DNA of 64,000 bases, taken from Bacillus sp. AFS037270 (lineage in GTDB: Bacteria; Bacillota; Bacilli; Bacillales_B; DSM-18226). How positions within the stretch are numbered: position 1 is the first letter of the stretch; each line of letters opens with the position of its first letter. Location of the stretch: contig NZ_NUNF01000033.1 of the NCBI RefSeq assembly GCF_002585305.1, positions 1 to 64,000 on the forward strand. Reading direction: 5' to 3'. Positions 43,908-53,489 of the stretch are shown here, piece by piece. The notes beneath the pieces are model-generated. The model was not told the origin of the DNA. It did no database searches and saw only the letters and a program-made list of their open reading frames with translations. A program made the position numbers and the translations under genes.

Positions 43908-45434
43908 TTAATTCTGTGCGAGTTTGTTAACCACTTTTTGTTGTGCAGCCTTTGATTCTTCTGGATCTTCTGCTTGTTTCGCCCGTTTAATAAAGAATGC
44001 AAGAACTAAAGCAATAAGGGCAATCCCAACGGAAACTAGGAATGCATCGTTAATCCCTTCCAACATCGCCTTCATGGCAATTTCTTGCTTCATTTGTGCG
44101 ATCATTTCCGCAGTCGGTTTTCCTGTAACATGCTTCATTGCAGAATCCGCCAGTTCAGTGGCATGTGTTTTCGTTCGGTTTGACATAATCGTTATTAAAA
44201 GAGCCGAACCGATCGCACCCGATACCTGCTGTAACGTGTTGTTCATCGCTGTACCATGTGGATAGTACCGTGCAGGAAGCTGATTTAATCCGTTTGTCAT
44301 AACTGGCATCATAACCATTGACATCCCAAACATACGTGCTGAATATATAAGCATTAATTCCGTATAGCTGGTATCTAATGTTAATGTACTGAACATATAG
44401 CTTGTAAAGATCGTAATCGATAAACCAATTATAGCAAGAACTCTGCCGCCGAATTTATCGAATAATTTCCCTGTGATTGGGCTCATAATCCCCATTAAGA
44501 TTGAACCAGGAAGCATTAATAAACCTGATTTTAATGGTGTGATGCCGAGAATCGTTTGCACATAAATCGGTAAAAGCAGCATCGCTGAAAACATCGCCAT
44601 GGCAATAACGATCGAAATGACAGAGGATAAAGCAAACATCGGATATCTATAAACTTTGAAATTCAACATCGGCTTCTCAAGTTTGTTTTGACGAAGCACA
44701 AACCACACCAAGCTGATTGCACCTACAATTATGGTTGCGTACACCTGAGGGCTATCCCAGCCTTTATCACCTGCAGAACTAAATCCATAAAGCAATCCGC
44801 CAAATCCGATACTTGATAACACCAATGATAATAGGTCTAGACGGATATCTACTTTGGCTTTCTTATCTTTTAATATGAAAATGGAAACCAATAGGACAAC
44901 AGCCGCGATTGGTGATACGAGGTGGAATAAAATTCTCCAGCTATTATGTTCAATTAAATAACCTGATAGAGTTGGTCCGACGGCTGGGGCAAAAATGAAT
45001 ACCAATCCAAAAAGACCCATCGCACCTCCCCTTTTTTCAGGCGGAAAGCTTGTTAACATAACATTCATTAATAGTGGCATCATAATTGCGGAACCTGATG
45101 CTTGAATCATCCTGGCCACTAATAATAGTGGAAAAACATGAGCAAATCCGGCAATAATCGTACCTGCCGTAAATAAGCCCATGGCTGTCAAAAATAATCC
45201 TCTTACTGAATATTTTTGTATTAAAAACGCAGTTGCTGGGATCATAACCCCATTTACCAGCATATACGCGGTTGCCAGCCATTGAACGGTCGATGCATTT
45301 ACATCTAAATCCTTCATAATGGAGGGCAGTGCGACGTTTAATAATGTTTCATTTAACATGGAAATAAACGCACCGATCATCAAAATGGCAATAATGCCAT
45401 AGGGCGGGCGATTAGTTGTTATCGTTGATTCCAT
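43908..45434 (-). CDS. DHA2-family 14-helix drug efflux transporter (EmrB/LmrB-like)
   Basis: A 508-residue MFS exporter from the ATG with AGGGGGAATAC upstream. Motif C-like and DHA2 hallmarks: FISMLNETLLNVALPSIM (antiporter helix D1), WLATAYMLVNGVMIPATAFL, GLVFIFAPAVGPTLSGYLIE, and FGGRVLAIIGL. It would export drugs or other hydrophobic compounds in exchange for protons. Divergent from a TetR gene; both promoters contain a GTACAA...TTGTAC palindrome, so the pump is likely induced when TetR binds its ligand. Confidence 0.92.
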   Translation of the reverse strand: MESTITTNRPPYGIIAILMIGAFISMLNETLLNVALPSIMKDLDVNASTVQWLATAYMLVNGVMIPATAFLIQKYSVRGLFLTAMGLFTAGTIIAGFAHVFPLLLVARMIQASGSAIMMPLLMNVMLTSFPPEKRGGAMGLFGLVFIFAPAVGPTLSGYLIEHNSWRILFHLVSPIAAVVLLVSIFILKDKKAKVDIRLDLLSLVLSSIGFGGLLYGFSSAGDKGWDSPQVYATIIVGAISLVWFVLRQNKLEKPMLNFKVYRYPMFALSSVISIVIAMAMFSAMLLLPIYVQTILGITPLKSGLLMLPGSILMGIMSPITGKLFDKFGGRVLAIIGLSITIFTSYMFSTLTLDTSYTELMLIYSARMFGMSMVMMPVMTNGLNQLPARYYPHGTAMNNTLQQVSGAIGSALLITIMSNRTKTHATELADSAMKHVTGKPTAEMIAQMKQEIAMKAMLEGINDAFLVSVGIALIALVLAFFIKRAKQAEDPEESKAAQQKVVNKLAQN

Positions 45435-45461
45435 TTGTATTCCCCCTTGTGTAAACTGATG

Positions 45462-45593
45462 GTACAATTTTTTGTACTATTATTCTGCATAAACAATATC
45501 ATAAACCGTTAGTTCATTTTTTGCAACTAAAAAATATCAGTAATTTAACGATATTTGTCTAGGAGTCAAAAATGAGGTACAATAATTTTGTAC
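45462..45593. promoter_or_regulatory. Two TetR operators in the divergent promoter region
   Basis: GTACAATTTTTTGTAC (45462-45477) near the pump start and GTACAATAATTTTGTAC (45577-45593) near the regulator start; both continue into TATxx. Likely sites for the adjacent TetR protein. Confidence 0.72.
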
Positions 45594-45626
45594 TATCAGT
45601 CTAATCAGAAAATAAAGGTGATTTTA

Positions 45627-46523
45627 ATGAACGATAGAAAGCAGCAAGTTATTGCAAAAGCCCATCAATTGTTTGTCGAAAAAGGTTTTCAAGCCACTTC
45701 GATTATTGATATTTTAGAATACAGCGGTATCTCAAAGGGTACCTTCTATAATTATTTTTCATCCAAAAATGAATTGTTGATTGCCATTTTTACTTCATTG
45801 GGGAAGAAAATCGATCAGGAGCGGAATCATCTCTTAATTGGACAAGATCCAGCTGATATTGAAATATTTATCGGACAGCTTGAGTTGCATATGGCTTTTA
45901 ATAAGAGGAATAAACTGTTAACCCTTTTCGAAGAAGTCTTTGTCTCCAATGACCCGGCCTTAAAACAATTTTTAAAAAGGATGCAAATTATGCATCTTAG
46001 TTGGATTTATCACCGCTTTTTAGACATTTTTGAAAAAAGCAAACACCCATATCTACTAGATTGTGCAGTCATGTTCACTGGAATGCTCCATCATAATATT
46101 CATTATCATTTTTTGGCACATGAAATGGATAGCAGTTTGAAGCATGTTATCCGTTTTACAGTGGAACGAGTGGTAAAAATGGTGGATGAAGTGGAAAGTA
46201 GCGGGGATCAATTATTGGATCCAGAAATTCTTTCTAAATGGCTCCCTGAATGTAATAAAACTGGACTAGTGTTTGAGAAAAAACTTTATCATATCGTTTC
46301 CGCATTAAAAAAACATATGAATGAGGGCGCAGATCAACTTGAACATTTTGAGTTACTGGACTTTATTCAGGAGGAAGTCATCCATTCCAAGACGCCGCGA
46401 AAATTCCTTATTAAAAGTGCTCTTGCCACATTAAGAGAAATATCAGGAGATATCTGGCAGCCGGATTTACAAAAGCTTGAGGAAATTATTGAGGATTTTC
46501 TTAGTGTAAAATCAAATATTTAA
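45627..46523 (+). CDS. TetR-family regulator of the efflux pump
   Basis: A 298-residue regulator from the ATG with AAAGGTGATTT upstream. The N-terminal HTH is typical (AHQLFVEKGFQATSIIDILE, SGISKGTFYNYFSSKNELLI). The ligand domain is followed by an extra C-terminal region of about 90 residues, so it is longer than a normal TetR of about 200. Divergent from the pump gene. The long tail is seen in some Bacillus efflux regulators but its role is unknown to me. Confidence 0.88.
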   Translation: MNDRKQQVIAKAHQLFVEKGFQATSIIDILEYSGISKGTFYNYFSSKNELLIAIFTSLGKKIDQERNHLLIGQDPADIEIFIGQLELHMAFNKRNKLLTLFEEVFVSNDPALKQFLKRMQIMHLSWIYHRFLDIFEKSKHPYLLDCAVMFTGMLHHNIHYHFLAHEMDSSLKHVIRFTVERVVKMVDEVESSGDQLLDPEILSKWLPECNKTGLVFEKKLYHIVSALKKHMNEGADQLEHFELLDFIQEEVIHSKTPRKFLIKSALATLREISGDIWQPDLQKLEEIIEDFLSVKSNI

Positions 46524-46529
46524 ACAACT

Positions 46530-46557
46530 AAAGTGCGAAATGGTTTCGCACTTTTTT
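46530..46557. terminator. Bidirectional terminator
   Basis: AGTGCGAAA and TTTCGCACT arms with TGG loop and TTTTTT; between convergent genes. Confidence 0.88.
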
Positions 46558-47102
46558 CAATGCTCCAATTCATCTACTGGAATGACGTCGGCTATATAGG
46601 GGGAATTTTCCGAAAAGATACAATACAAATCTGTAATCTTGTCATGAAGCGTTGTGTTTCGGATTACCAAACCCTCGTATCCCTGCTTGATTAACTTTTT
46701 ACGAAGATTGGCATTGGCTTCTTCTTTATTTAATAGAATGACTTGATCTTTCCAGGTAGGGTTTCTTTTTTTGGTTGCTAGATAATCACAATAGATGTCA
46801 CGTTCACTCATAAATAAATCATAGGATTCGTATTCCTTTAGATTAGGTTCATCAATAAAAACTCGATAGATAAATCCACTGACTGGCTTCTCGAGTTGCA
46901 CGATTTTTGGTTCACCATCATCCCAAAACTCCGTTTCTGATTTTTCGATAACGGTTTCCGTTCCGATGGCAAATGGTTTTGCAGAATGGACATCAGCAGT
47001 AAACCAAAATCCAATTGTATCGATATCGTTACTCAATTTTTGGACCACTGTTTCTTTATTAAATTGTTCAAATTTTTTTATTGATCCGTGATAGACGATC
47101 AT
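46557..47102 (-). CDS. ADP-ribosyltransferase-like protein (ART-PolyVal-like fold)
   Basis: A 181-residue soluble protein from the ATG with GGTGGAG nine bases upstream. The order MIVYHGS, GFWFTADVHSAKPFAIG, FIYRVFIDEPNLKEYESYD and QGYEGLVIRN matches ADP-ribosyltransferase-type domains (YHGT/S with the NAD-binding His, a WFT(S/A)D strand, then GYDG-like loop). Such domains modify proteins or nucleic acids with ADP-ribose, and occur in phage, toxins and polymorphic systems. No signal peptide, no immunity or macrodomain gene is next to it. Activity and target are inference. Confidence 0.6.
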   Translation of the reverse strand: MIVYHGSIKKFEQFNKETVVQKLSNDIDTIGFWFTADVHSAKPFAIGTETVIEKSETEFWDDGEPKIVQLEKPVSGFIYRVFIDEPNLKEYESYDLFMSERDIYCDYLATKKRNPTWKDQVILLNKEEANANLRKKLIKQGYEGLVIRNTTLHDKITDLYCIFSENSPYIADVIPVDELEH

Positions 47103-47180
47103 AAGCAGCACTCCACCTATATTTTAGGCAATCATTATCGGAAAAAGTAAAAAGACCGCCTTATGACGTTGTTAAAATGG

Positions 47181-47201
47181 AGGGACAGATATACTGTCCC
47201 A
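47181..47201. terminator. Short hairpin after the 42-residue gene
   Basis: GGGACAG and CTGTCCC arms with ATATA loop; only weakly T-rich on the minus strand. Confidence 0.45.
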
Positions 47202-47207
47202 ACTGGC

Positions 47208-47336
47208 TTACTGATTATGATTTTGTTGTGCCTTTATCGCCATTTTTTCAAGGCCATTTTCTCCTGCAAATTCTACATCAGCCTCTGGAGCACCTTTTTT
47301 ATTCTTTGAAAATTTGCTCTTTTTGTTTTTCGCCAT
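47208..47336 (-). CDS. Small basic protein (42 residues), possibly spore-associated
   Basis: Read by hand: MAKNKKSKFSKNKKGAPEAD, then VEFAGENGLEKMAIKAQQNH and NQ. A Lys/Asn-rich N-terminus and Gln/Asn-rich tail recall the small acid-soluble spore-type or YuzL-like proteins of Bacillus, but no family is certain. AGGATGG precedes the ATG. A hairpin follows the stop. Confidence 0.5.
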   Translation of the reverse strand: MAKNKKSKFSKNKKGAPEADVEFAGENGLEKMAIKAQQNHNQ

Positions 47337-47446
47337 GTCTTTTACACCATCCTACTATTGAATTAATTAAGGATGCTGTATAGGCACCCACGATTTTAGT
47401 TTGCTTTCTTTTTTGTGGGCTATGCTTCTCAGCTAACATGGAAAAA

Positions 47447-47496
47447 CATGGGGACGGTTCCTTTGCTTCCGAGGAAGCAAGAGAACCGTCCCCATG
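47447..47496. repeat. GGGGACGGTTC hairpin repeat, copy 2
   Basis: Perfect 14-base arms CATGGGGACGGTTC and GAACCGTCCCCATG plus inner TTGCTTCC/GGAAGCAA pairing. It lies three bases past the namA stop. Confidence 0.9.
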
Positions 47497-47499
47497 CTT

Positions 47500-48531
47500 T
47501 TAGCGTCTTGGGAATCCGCGTTCATATTGTCTTGGAATATCTATTTCTTTGTGAAGTACGGTTGCAGCTTCTAATGCCCAATAAGGATTTCTTAACATGG
47601 CTCTTCCAACGGCTACAAGGTCTGCATCTTCATTTCCGATTATTGAGTTGGCCAGTCCTGGTTCATCCAATCTGCCAACTGCAATTACAGGGACATTAAG
47701 TGCTTGCTTAATCGCTCTTGCTAATGGCACTTGGTAGGCTACATGTGTGCCCGGTCTTCCCTCTGCAGCAATTGGGCCTTCTCCACCTGCGCTTACATGG
47801 AACATATCGACTCCTGCTTTTTGAAATTCTCTTGAAAATTCGATCGCTTCGTCGATTCCATAACCGCCTTCTACGTACTCTCTTCCCGAAATCCGTATAA
47901 TTAATGGCATATCTTCAGGCATTTCACCTTTGATGGCCTGAATGACTTCTTTTCCAAATTTCGTTAATTCCTGTCCATACTCATCTGTCCTTTTATTCGT
48001 GAAAGCTGATGTGAATTGGTGAATTAAATATCCGTGGGCTCCGTGAAGCTCAATCACATCCACTCCTGCTTGGATGGCTCGCTGTGCAGCCAGACGGAAT
48101 TTCTCTACCATTTCTTTTACTTCTTCTGTAGAAAGAGCTCTTGGCGTTTTGGATTTTTCATCAAATGGAATCGCAGATGGTGCAACGGGCTCGTTTGCAT
48201 CTTGTGCTTTTCGTCCGGCATGGGCAATTTGAATACCCACTTTTGCTCCATGTTGGTGACAAGCGTCAATAATACGTTTCAATGCAGGGACGTGCTCGTC
48301 TGACCACAAGCCTAAATCATAATCTGTGATGCGTCCATCTGGTTCCACATCGGTCATTTCAATGATAATTAAGCTGGCACCGCCAATCGCACGGCTAACA
48401 TAATGTACATAATGCCAATCGGTGGCAATTCCATCTTTATTGGTCACAGAGTATTGACACATCGGCGGCATAACCACGCGGTTTTTCAACTGTAGTCCTT
48501 TAATTTGGTATGGTGAAAATAAATGATCCAT
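47500..48531 (-). CDS. namA: NADPH dehydrogenase, old yellow enzyme family
   Basis: A 343-residue OYE of the YqjM/NamA class. From the ATG with AAGGGAGTG upstream: MDHLFSPYQIKGLQLKNRVV, PPMCQYSV (Cys tuning the flavin), IQIAHAGRKA, ELHGAHGYLIHQF (substrate His pair) and the C-terminal Arg-rich end (PRQYERGFPRR) that reaches into the neighbouring subunit. It uses FMN and NADPH to reduce activated C=C bonds and nitro compounds, likely in detoxification. A MarR gene follows upstream on the same strand. Confidence 0.95.
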   Translation of the reverse strand: MDHLFSPYQIKGLQLKNRVVMPPMCQYSVTNKDGIATDWHYVHYVSRAIGGASLIIIEMTDVEPDGRITDYDLGLWSDEHVPALKRIIDACHQHGAKVGIQIAHAGRKAQDANEPVAPSAIPFDEKSKTPRALSTEEVKEMVEKFRLAAQRAIQAGVDVIELHGAHGYLIHQFTSAFTNKRTDEYGQELTKFGKEVIQAIKGEMPEDMPLIIRISGREYVEGGYGIDEAIEFSREFQKAGVDMFHVSAGGEGPIAAEGRPGTHVAYQVPLARAIKQALNVPVIAVGRLDEPGLANSIIGNEDADLVAVGRAMLRNPYWALEAATVLHKEIDIPRQYERGFPRR

Positions 48532-48732
48532 CCGAACACTCCCTTTATGTGATAGCATGAATTGATACAAGGTTGAGTGGTCTTACTTTCGTTAGCGTCT
48601 ACCTTTTCCGCCAATTTTACCACGTTATTTTTGCATCTAAATCTGCTTAAAATTTGCAGCGCTTTTAAAATGTATGTGCATGCATATAAATTAGCATACG
48701 GCTATTTAGTCCGTCAAGCAACTTGATTCAAC

Positions 48733-48786
48733 ATAAAAAAATGGGACCAAGCAACCCATACCTTAGCGGATTCTAATCGGTCCCAT
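48733..48786 (-). terminator. Terminator of the MarR gene
   Basis: Minus strand: ATGGGACC and GGTCCCAT arms around a long loop, followed by TTTTTTT; begins inside the last codons. Confidence 0.7.
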
Positions 48787-49219
48787 CCTCTTTTAATTGA
48801 TTCAGTAGCTGCTGCAGCTCGCCAAGAACCGTTTCTTTCGAAAACGCTTTTTCAAGGGTTTCTTGAAACGTAACCATTGCCTGTTTAAGCTTTTCCTCCC
48901 CTTCTACTGTTAATGAAGTAAAAATAGCTCGGCGGTCGTCTGTACAAATATGCCTTTTTAAGGCTCCACAGTCCCTTGCTTCAAAGCGGCTTACCAGTCT
49001 AGACATGGCACTCTGACTTAACCCCACCATATTCTGCAGCTGTTGCAATTTTAACTTTTTCTCAGGAGATTCTGCTAAAAATAAGAGAACGTAGAATTCA
49101 TTCAACGATAATTGATGTTTCTGTTGAAGGCTGTCTTCTAATTCATTTGTAATTTTCAGTTGCAGATTGGAGAAAGATAACCAATTGGTTATTAGTTGTT
49201 TTTGTGGAGTCGATTCCAT
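48773..49219 (-). CDS. MarR-family regulator
   Basis: A 148-residue MarR protein; the ATG with AGGGTGG six bases upstream is preferred to a TTG eight codons earlier. The winged helix is clear (LSLNEFYVLLFLAESPEKKL, QNMVGLSQSAMSRLVSRFEA, ICTDDRRAIFTSLTVEGEEK). It is divergent from a Bcr-type exporter, with about 240 bases between; the pair is probably a drug-responsive unit. The domain following HTH has a Cys in ARDCGALKRHIC that could act as a redox switch (inference). Confidence 0.88.
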   Translation of the reverse strand: MESTPQKQLITNWLSFSNLQLKITNELEDSLQQKHQLSLNEFYVLLFLAESPEKKLKLQQLQNMVGLSQSAMSRLVSRFEARDCGALKRHICTDDRRAIFTSLTVEGEEKLKQAMVTFQETLEKAFSKETVLGELQQLLNQLKEDGTD

Positions 49220-49455
49220 CTGTACCACCCTATTCTTGTCCAAAAGGCCCTAGAGCCTGTGTATTATTTACCTTTATACTACCAATTAATTTATTTACTA
49301 GTCAATTGTACCTTTTGCGATAGCCTTTAAAATAAATTTTTCAACATATCCAACTTATAAAACAAAATCGTATGGTATACTGTGAAAGTCCTTTTTAGTC
49401 TTGCGAAAATTTCGAAAATCGCAACAAGATAACAAGAACGGAAGGTGTTAAGTTT

Positions 49456-50685
49456 ATGCTACATAATCCAACAGGAAGACAGCGGTTAGGATTGGCTATT
49501 CTGCTAAGTTTACTTGGAATGCTTGGACCCTTTAATATTGATATGTATTTACCAAGTTTCCCGAGTATTGGACATGATTTTGGGGCGCGTGCCTCACTTG
49601 TACAGCTAAGTTTAACTGCGTGTTTAATTGGGCTAGCGGTCGGTCAAGTCATTGTTGGACCGATCAGTGATGCTAAAGGCAGAAGAAAGCCATTATTCAT
49701 TTCTATTACTTTATTTGCATTCGCTTCCCTTCTCTGTGCGATTGCTCCAAATATAATCATTTTAATCGCAGCCCGGTTTTTACAAGGTTTTACTGCCTCC
49801 GCAGGAATCGTCCTTTCCCGGGCAGTGGTACGTGATGTGTTTAGTGGTAAAGAACTTACAAAATTCTTTGCCCTTTTAATGGTGATTAATTCAACAGCTC
49901 CGATGATTGCTCCCATGACAGGCGGGGCCATCCTTCTCTTGCCATCTGCCAGCTGGCATACCATTTTCTACTTCTTATTTTTTCTAGGGATTTTTATTGT
50001 CTTAGTGGTGGCCTTGCGTCTACAAGAAACCTTACCAGAGGAAAAGAGAGTTCCGAGTTCTGTTGGTCATTCTTTACGTACAACGGGGAGTTTATGCAAG
50101 GACCGCTCGTTTATTGGCTATGCCTTAATCGTAGGATTTGTACACGGGGGCAGTTTTGCATACGTTTCGGGTACTCCTTTTGTCTATCAAGGAATCTATG
50201 ATGTTTCTCCTCAAGTCTTTAGTGTTTTATTTGGGATGAATGGGCTGGCGATTATTACGGGAAGTTTTCTCATTGGGCGGTTTGCAGGGATTGTTCCTGA
50301 AAGAAGTCTGCTTCGGATCGCCGTTATGACGGCTGTAAGTGCCACATTTGTCCTTCTTATAATGACGATTATCGAAGGGCCACTAGCTACGATAGTGATC
50401 CCAATCTTTATCTACATGACCACAATCGGAATGATTTTAACAAGTTCATTTACCCTTGCAATGGAAAAACAAGGACATCGCGCTGGGAGTGCAAGTGCTG
50501 TGTTAGGCATGCTCCCTTTAGTAATAGGTGCCATTGTATCCCCTCTCGTCGGGATTAATGAGACAACGGCTGTACCTATGGGGGCTATATTGTTTACAAC
50601 TTCTACTATTGGTTGTATATTCTTCTTTACCTTATCAAAAAAGAAATCAGCGCCAGTAAGAGTGGAATTACATGTAGAAGGTTAA
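49456..50685 (+). CDS. Bcr/CflA-type multidrug exporter (MFS DHA1)
   Basis: A 409-residue 12-helix transporter. Features: GPFNIDMYLPSFPSI at the first helix (typical Bcr/CflA), GQVIVGPISDAKGRRKPL (motif A), ARFLQGFTASAGIVLSRAVVRD and the LLPSASWHTIFYFL loop. It exports drugs, sulfonamides or amino-acid-like compounds by proton antiport. AACGGAAGGTG precedes the ATG. Divergent from MarR; its likely control. Confidence 0.9.
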   Translation: MLHNPTGRQRLGLAILLSLLGMLGPFNIDMYLPSFPSIGHDFGARASLVQLSLTACLIGLAVGQVIVGPISDAKGRRKPLFISITLFAFASLLCAIAPNIIILIAARFLQGFTASAGIVLSRAVVRDVFSGKELTKFFALLMVINSTAPMIAPMTGGAILLLPSASWHTIFYFLFFLGIFIVLVVALRLQETLPEEKRVPSSVGHSLRTTGSLCKDRSFIGYALIVGFVHGGSFAYVSGTPFVYQGIYDVSPQVFSVLFGMNGLAIITGSFLIGRFAGIVPERSLLRIAVMTAVSATFVLLIMTIIEGPLATIVIPIFIYMTTIGMILTSSFTLAMEKQGHRAGSASAVLGMLPLVIGAIVSPLVGINETTAVPMGAILFTTSTIGCIFFFTLSKKKSAPVRVELHVEG

Positions 50686-50691
50686 ATTTTA

Positions 50692-50728
50692 TAAGGAAAG
50701 AGCTGATAGCTGAGCAGCTCTTTCCTGT
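50692..50728 (+). terminator. Terminator after the Bcr-type gene
   Basis: AGGAAAGAGCTG and CAGCTCTTTCCT, a perfect 12-base stem, followed by moderately T-rich DNA. Confidence 0.75.
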
Positions 50729-50837
50729 AGATTTCTATTCTTTTAAACTCCTTTGGCTCCCACATATCGATCTTTCCAATATTTTAACGCTAACGTTTGA
50801 ATTACATTTTTAAATTCGTAAAGAATCATTAAACTGC

Positions 50838-50893
50838 AAAAAAAAAAAAGAGGCGACTTAGGGCGTATGAAGACCCTTTTAGTCAACCTCTTA
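50838..50893 (-). terminator. Terminator of the ACS-family carrier gene
   Basis: Minus strand: AGAGG..GACT and AGTC.CCTCT arms with inner AGGGT/CCCT pairing and a run of eleven T. Confidence 0.8.
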
Positions 50894-50912
50894 TATTTTT
50901 ATAGTTTCATTT

Positions 50913-52175
50913 TCATACAGTCATTTCAATGTCTTTACTTTCATTTTTATAAATGATTGGACGTACAAAACGAATAACTGCTAAGGAGGCAAAAACTGCT
51001 AAGCCGCCTGCCAATAAGAATGCTCCTGTAAAAGAACCAGATTTATCAACTATGTAACCCGTTAAAGCAGGTCCAATAATACCGGCAGTATTCGCTAAAA
51101 AGTGCATGAAACCGCCTACAGATCCTACACTTTTTTGCTGCACAACATCCTGGATAATTGCCCAGTAGATCGCTCCCGTTAAGTAAAGAAAGAATACCGA
51201 GAGGGCTACTAATGTAACCGCACTAACTGTTGTTGCTACAAGACCAGCTATCCCGATACAAACTGCTGATAGGAATAAACAGGATACCAGAACGACTTTA
51301 CGTGAGAATAATACACCCTTTTGAGAGAACTTTTTGAAAACCCAATCTGATACAAATCCGCCTGCAGCTAGCCCGATGAACCCAAGGACCCAAGGAATGA
51401 TCGTAACAACACTCATACTCTTTACATCCAAACCACGCGCTTCAACCAAGTAACTTGGAAACCAAGTTAAGAAGAAAAACAAAATATAATTGTAGGCAAA
51501 AAATGCAAATGCTGTAAATAGGACCGTTTTTTCTTTCAAATAAAAGCTTAGTGGGTAGCTCTGTTGCGGACTTTGATTTCCTTTTACAATTGTTACATTT
51601 CCTGCAGATTTTACAGGTTTTTCTTTAACAAATTTAAGCCAGCAAAATGCCCAAATAAGACCGATGAACATAATGAGGATAAACGAAATTTTCCAGTTGT
51701 AGGAAATCGCGATAAACCCAACAATTGGTCCTGAAATAGCGCCACCAAGCGGAGTTCCACTATTAGCCAAACCTATAGCAGAGGCACGCTGTTCCAACGG
51801 GAACCAGTTATTAACCATTTTACTAATGGTCGTTGAAAGTGGGCCCTCTCCCATACCAAACAAAATACGAATCACAATTAAGCTTGCAAAACCAACTGCT
51901 AGTGCAACAGCTCCACTAAATAGTGACCAGACAATCATGGCAACGAAAAGTGTCATTTTTGCACCATATTTATCAGCTGCCATTCCACCAATAAAGTTAA
52001 AAATCGCATATCCAATTGAAAAACTACTAAAAATAAGGCCCATCTGAGTAGCTGATAAAGATAAATCATGTGAAATGAAAGGAGCACCAATGGACAAGGC
52101 AGAACGATCCAAATAGTTAACAACTCCAGCTAAGAATAACAAAATGAGTACTGGTAATTTATTCTTGACAAACAT
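50913..52175 (-). CDS. Anion:cation symporter, MFS ACS family
   Basis: A 420-residue MFS of the ACS branch (hexuronate, glucarate, galactonate, allantoate-type carriers): VVNYLDRSALSIGAPFI at helix 1, GGMAADKYGAK (motif A), GMGEGPLSTTISKMVNNWFP and ANSGTPLGGAISGPIVGF. Substrate would be an organic anion, matching the dehydrogenase encoded upstream. AGGGGG precedes the ATG. A cre-like site and the downstream gene order put both under carbon catabolite control (inference). Confidence 0.9.
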   Translation of the reverse strand: MFVKNKLPVLILLFLAGVVNYLDRSALSIGAPFISHDLSLSATQMGLIFSSFSIGYAIFNFIGGMAADKYGAKMTLFVAMIVWSLFSGAVALAVGFASLIVIRILFGMGEGPLSTTISKMVNNWFPLEQRASAIGLANSGTPLGGAISGPIVGFIAISYNWKISFILIMFIGLIWAFCWLKFVKEKPVKSAGNVTIVKGNQSPQQSYPLSFYLKEKTVLFTAFAFFAYNYILFFFLTWFPSYLVEARGLDVKSMSVVTIIPWVLGFIGLAAGGFVSDWVFKKFSQKGVLFSRKVVLVSCLFLSAVCIGIAGLVATTVSAVTLVALSVFFLYLTGAIYWAIIQDVVQQKSVGSVGGFMHFLANTAGIIGPALTGYIVDKSGSFTGAFLLAGGLAVFASLAVIRFVRPIIYKNESKDIEMTV

Positions 52176-52206
52176 TAATATACCCCCTGTTTTTGCGGAC
52201 GCTTAA

Positions 52207-52222
52207 GATTAAGCGCTTACTT
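52207..52222 (-). promoter_or_regulatory. cre-like catabolite control site
   Basis: AAGTAAGCGCTTAATC on the minus strand, with the symmetric TAAGCGCTTA core of CcpA sites, about 35 bases before the carrier start. Flanking positions deviate from consensus. Confidence 0.5.
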
Positions 52223-52383
52223 TTATTAGAAATAAATTTCTGAATCTCTTGTTTGAAATTATCGTTTTTCTTCTAAATGTCGGATGTCCTAGTAAAAGCG
52301 GAGTCTCCCTCATTTTTTTACTTTTGCCTGGTAAGACACTTCTCCTCTAAAATTTCTCCCGAACTGATGTACATTTCACACAA

Positions 52384-53409
52384 TTACACCATTTCCTTAA
52401 TTTGACTTAAGTAATCGTATACTGTTTGAGTAACAGGAACGCCATTAACCAGCCTTTCCTCTTCTCGTTGCTGCTCAGGTTCTCCTGGCACCATCACTTT
52501 ACTGAACCCTTGAACTGGCGTGGTTTGATGAATTTCATCTATCATTTTATCCATATTTTCTAAGAAGGTCTCACTATCTGTAAAAACAGCTGGGTTTATC
52601 ACAAACATAAAATGACCTAGCTTACGCTTTTTATTGTAATCACCATACATTGTAGCAATATGAGGACCAAAAGCTGATCCCGTTAAAAGACCTGATAATA
52701 CATCAACTACCATTGCCAGACCATATCCTTTTGGACCAGCGAAAGGTAATAAAGCGTTTACCTCGTTAGGATCAGTTGTTGGTGAACCGTTTACATCAAC
52801 GCCCCAATCACTAGGTATAGATGTTCCTGCCTCTCTCGCATGAAGCACTTTACCAAATGCTACGTTACTTGTTGCCATATCCAAAATAACTGGTTTATTT
52901 TTTTTGGCCGGGAAACCGTATGCAATTGGATTTGTACCAAAATAAGGTTCTGCACCCCCAAATGGGACTACGACTTTGTCAGTATGTGTCACTGCCATAC
53001 CAACCAAACCTTCTTCTGCTGCTTGCTTAACAAAGTAAGATAGTGCTCCGCAATGACTGCTGTTTATAACCGCAACTGTACCAATGCCATTCTTCTTAGC
53101 AAGATTGATAGCATAATCCATTGCTTCTTTAGCGATCACATGCCCAATGCCATCATCTCCATCAAAAATAGCTGAAGATGGACCTGTATTTTTAATTGAG
53201 AATTCAGGATTGGGATTCATTCCACCTTTTAAAAGACGTTTGACATAGTGCTCCGTTCGCAATACACCATGTGAACTTACACCTCTCAAATCAGCATGAA
53301 CAAGTACGTCGGCAACGATTTTCGCGTGCTCTTCTACTAATCCACCTTTAACGAGCTTATCGATTACTAATCCTTTTAATTTTTCGTGGTTTACAATTAC
53401 ATTTGTCAT
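52384..53409 (-). CDS. AllD/YlbC-type NAD(P)-dependent 2-hydroxyacid dehydrogenase
   Basis: A 341-residue enzyme from the ATG with GAGGAGG seven bases upstream. It belongs to the malate/lactate dehydrogenase 2 family: [18 protein letters not shown] (active-site His), [53 protein letters not shown] and [20 protein letters not shown]. Those last blocks match ureidoglycolate dehydrogenase (AllD) best, but sulfolactate and other 2-hydroxyacids are possible. No other purine-degradation genes are near. It forms a unit with the carrier and the divergent GntR. Confidence 0.85.
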   Translation of the reverse strand: MTNVIVNHEKLKGLVIDKLVKGGLVEEHAKIVADVLVHADLRGVSSHGVLRTEHYVKRLLKGGMNPNPEFSIKNTGPSSAIFDGDDGIGHVIAKEAMDYAINLAKKNGIGTVAVINSSHCGALSYFVKQAAEEGLVGMAVTHTDKVVVPFGGAEPYFGTNPIAYGFPAKKNKPVILDMATSNVAFGKVLHAREAGTSIPSDWGVDVNGSPTTDPNEVNALLPFAGPKGYGLAMVVDVLSGLLTGSAFGPHIATMYGDYNKKRKLGHFMFVINPAVFTDSETFLENMDKMIDEIHQTTPVQGFSKVMVPGEPEQQREEERLVNGVPVTQTVYDYLSQIKEMV

Positions 53410-53463
53410 ATCCATTCCTCCTCTTTTTATATAAATCTTTTTCTAAAATAAAACTTAGTCGCA

Positions 53464-53479
53464 TATAAAACGCTTACTT
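53464..53479 (-). promoter_or_regulatory. Second cre-like site
   Basis: AAGTAAGCGTTTTATA on the minus strand; shares AAGTAAGCG with the site before the carrier. About 60 bases from the dehydrogenase start. Confidence 0.4.
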
Positions 53480-53489
53480 TTTATTTTAA

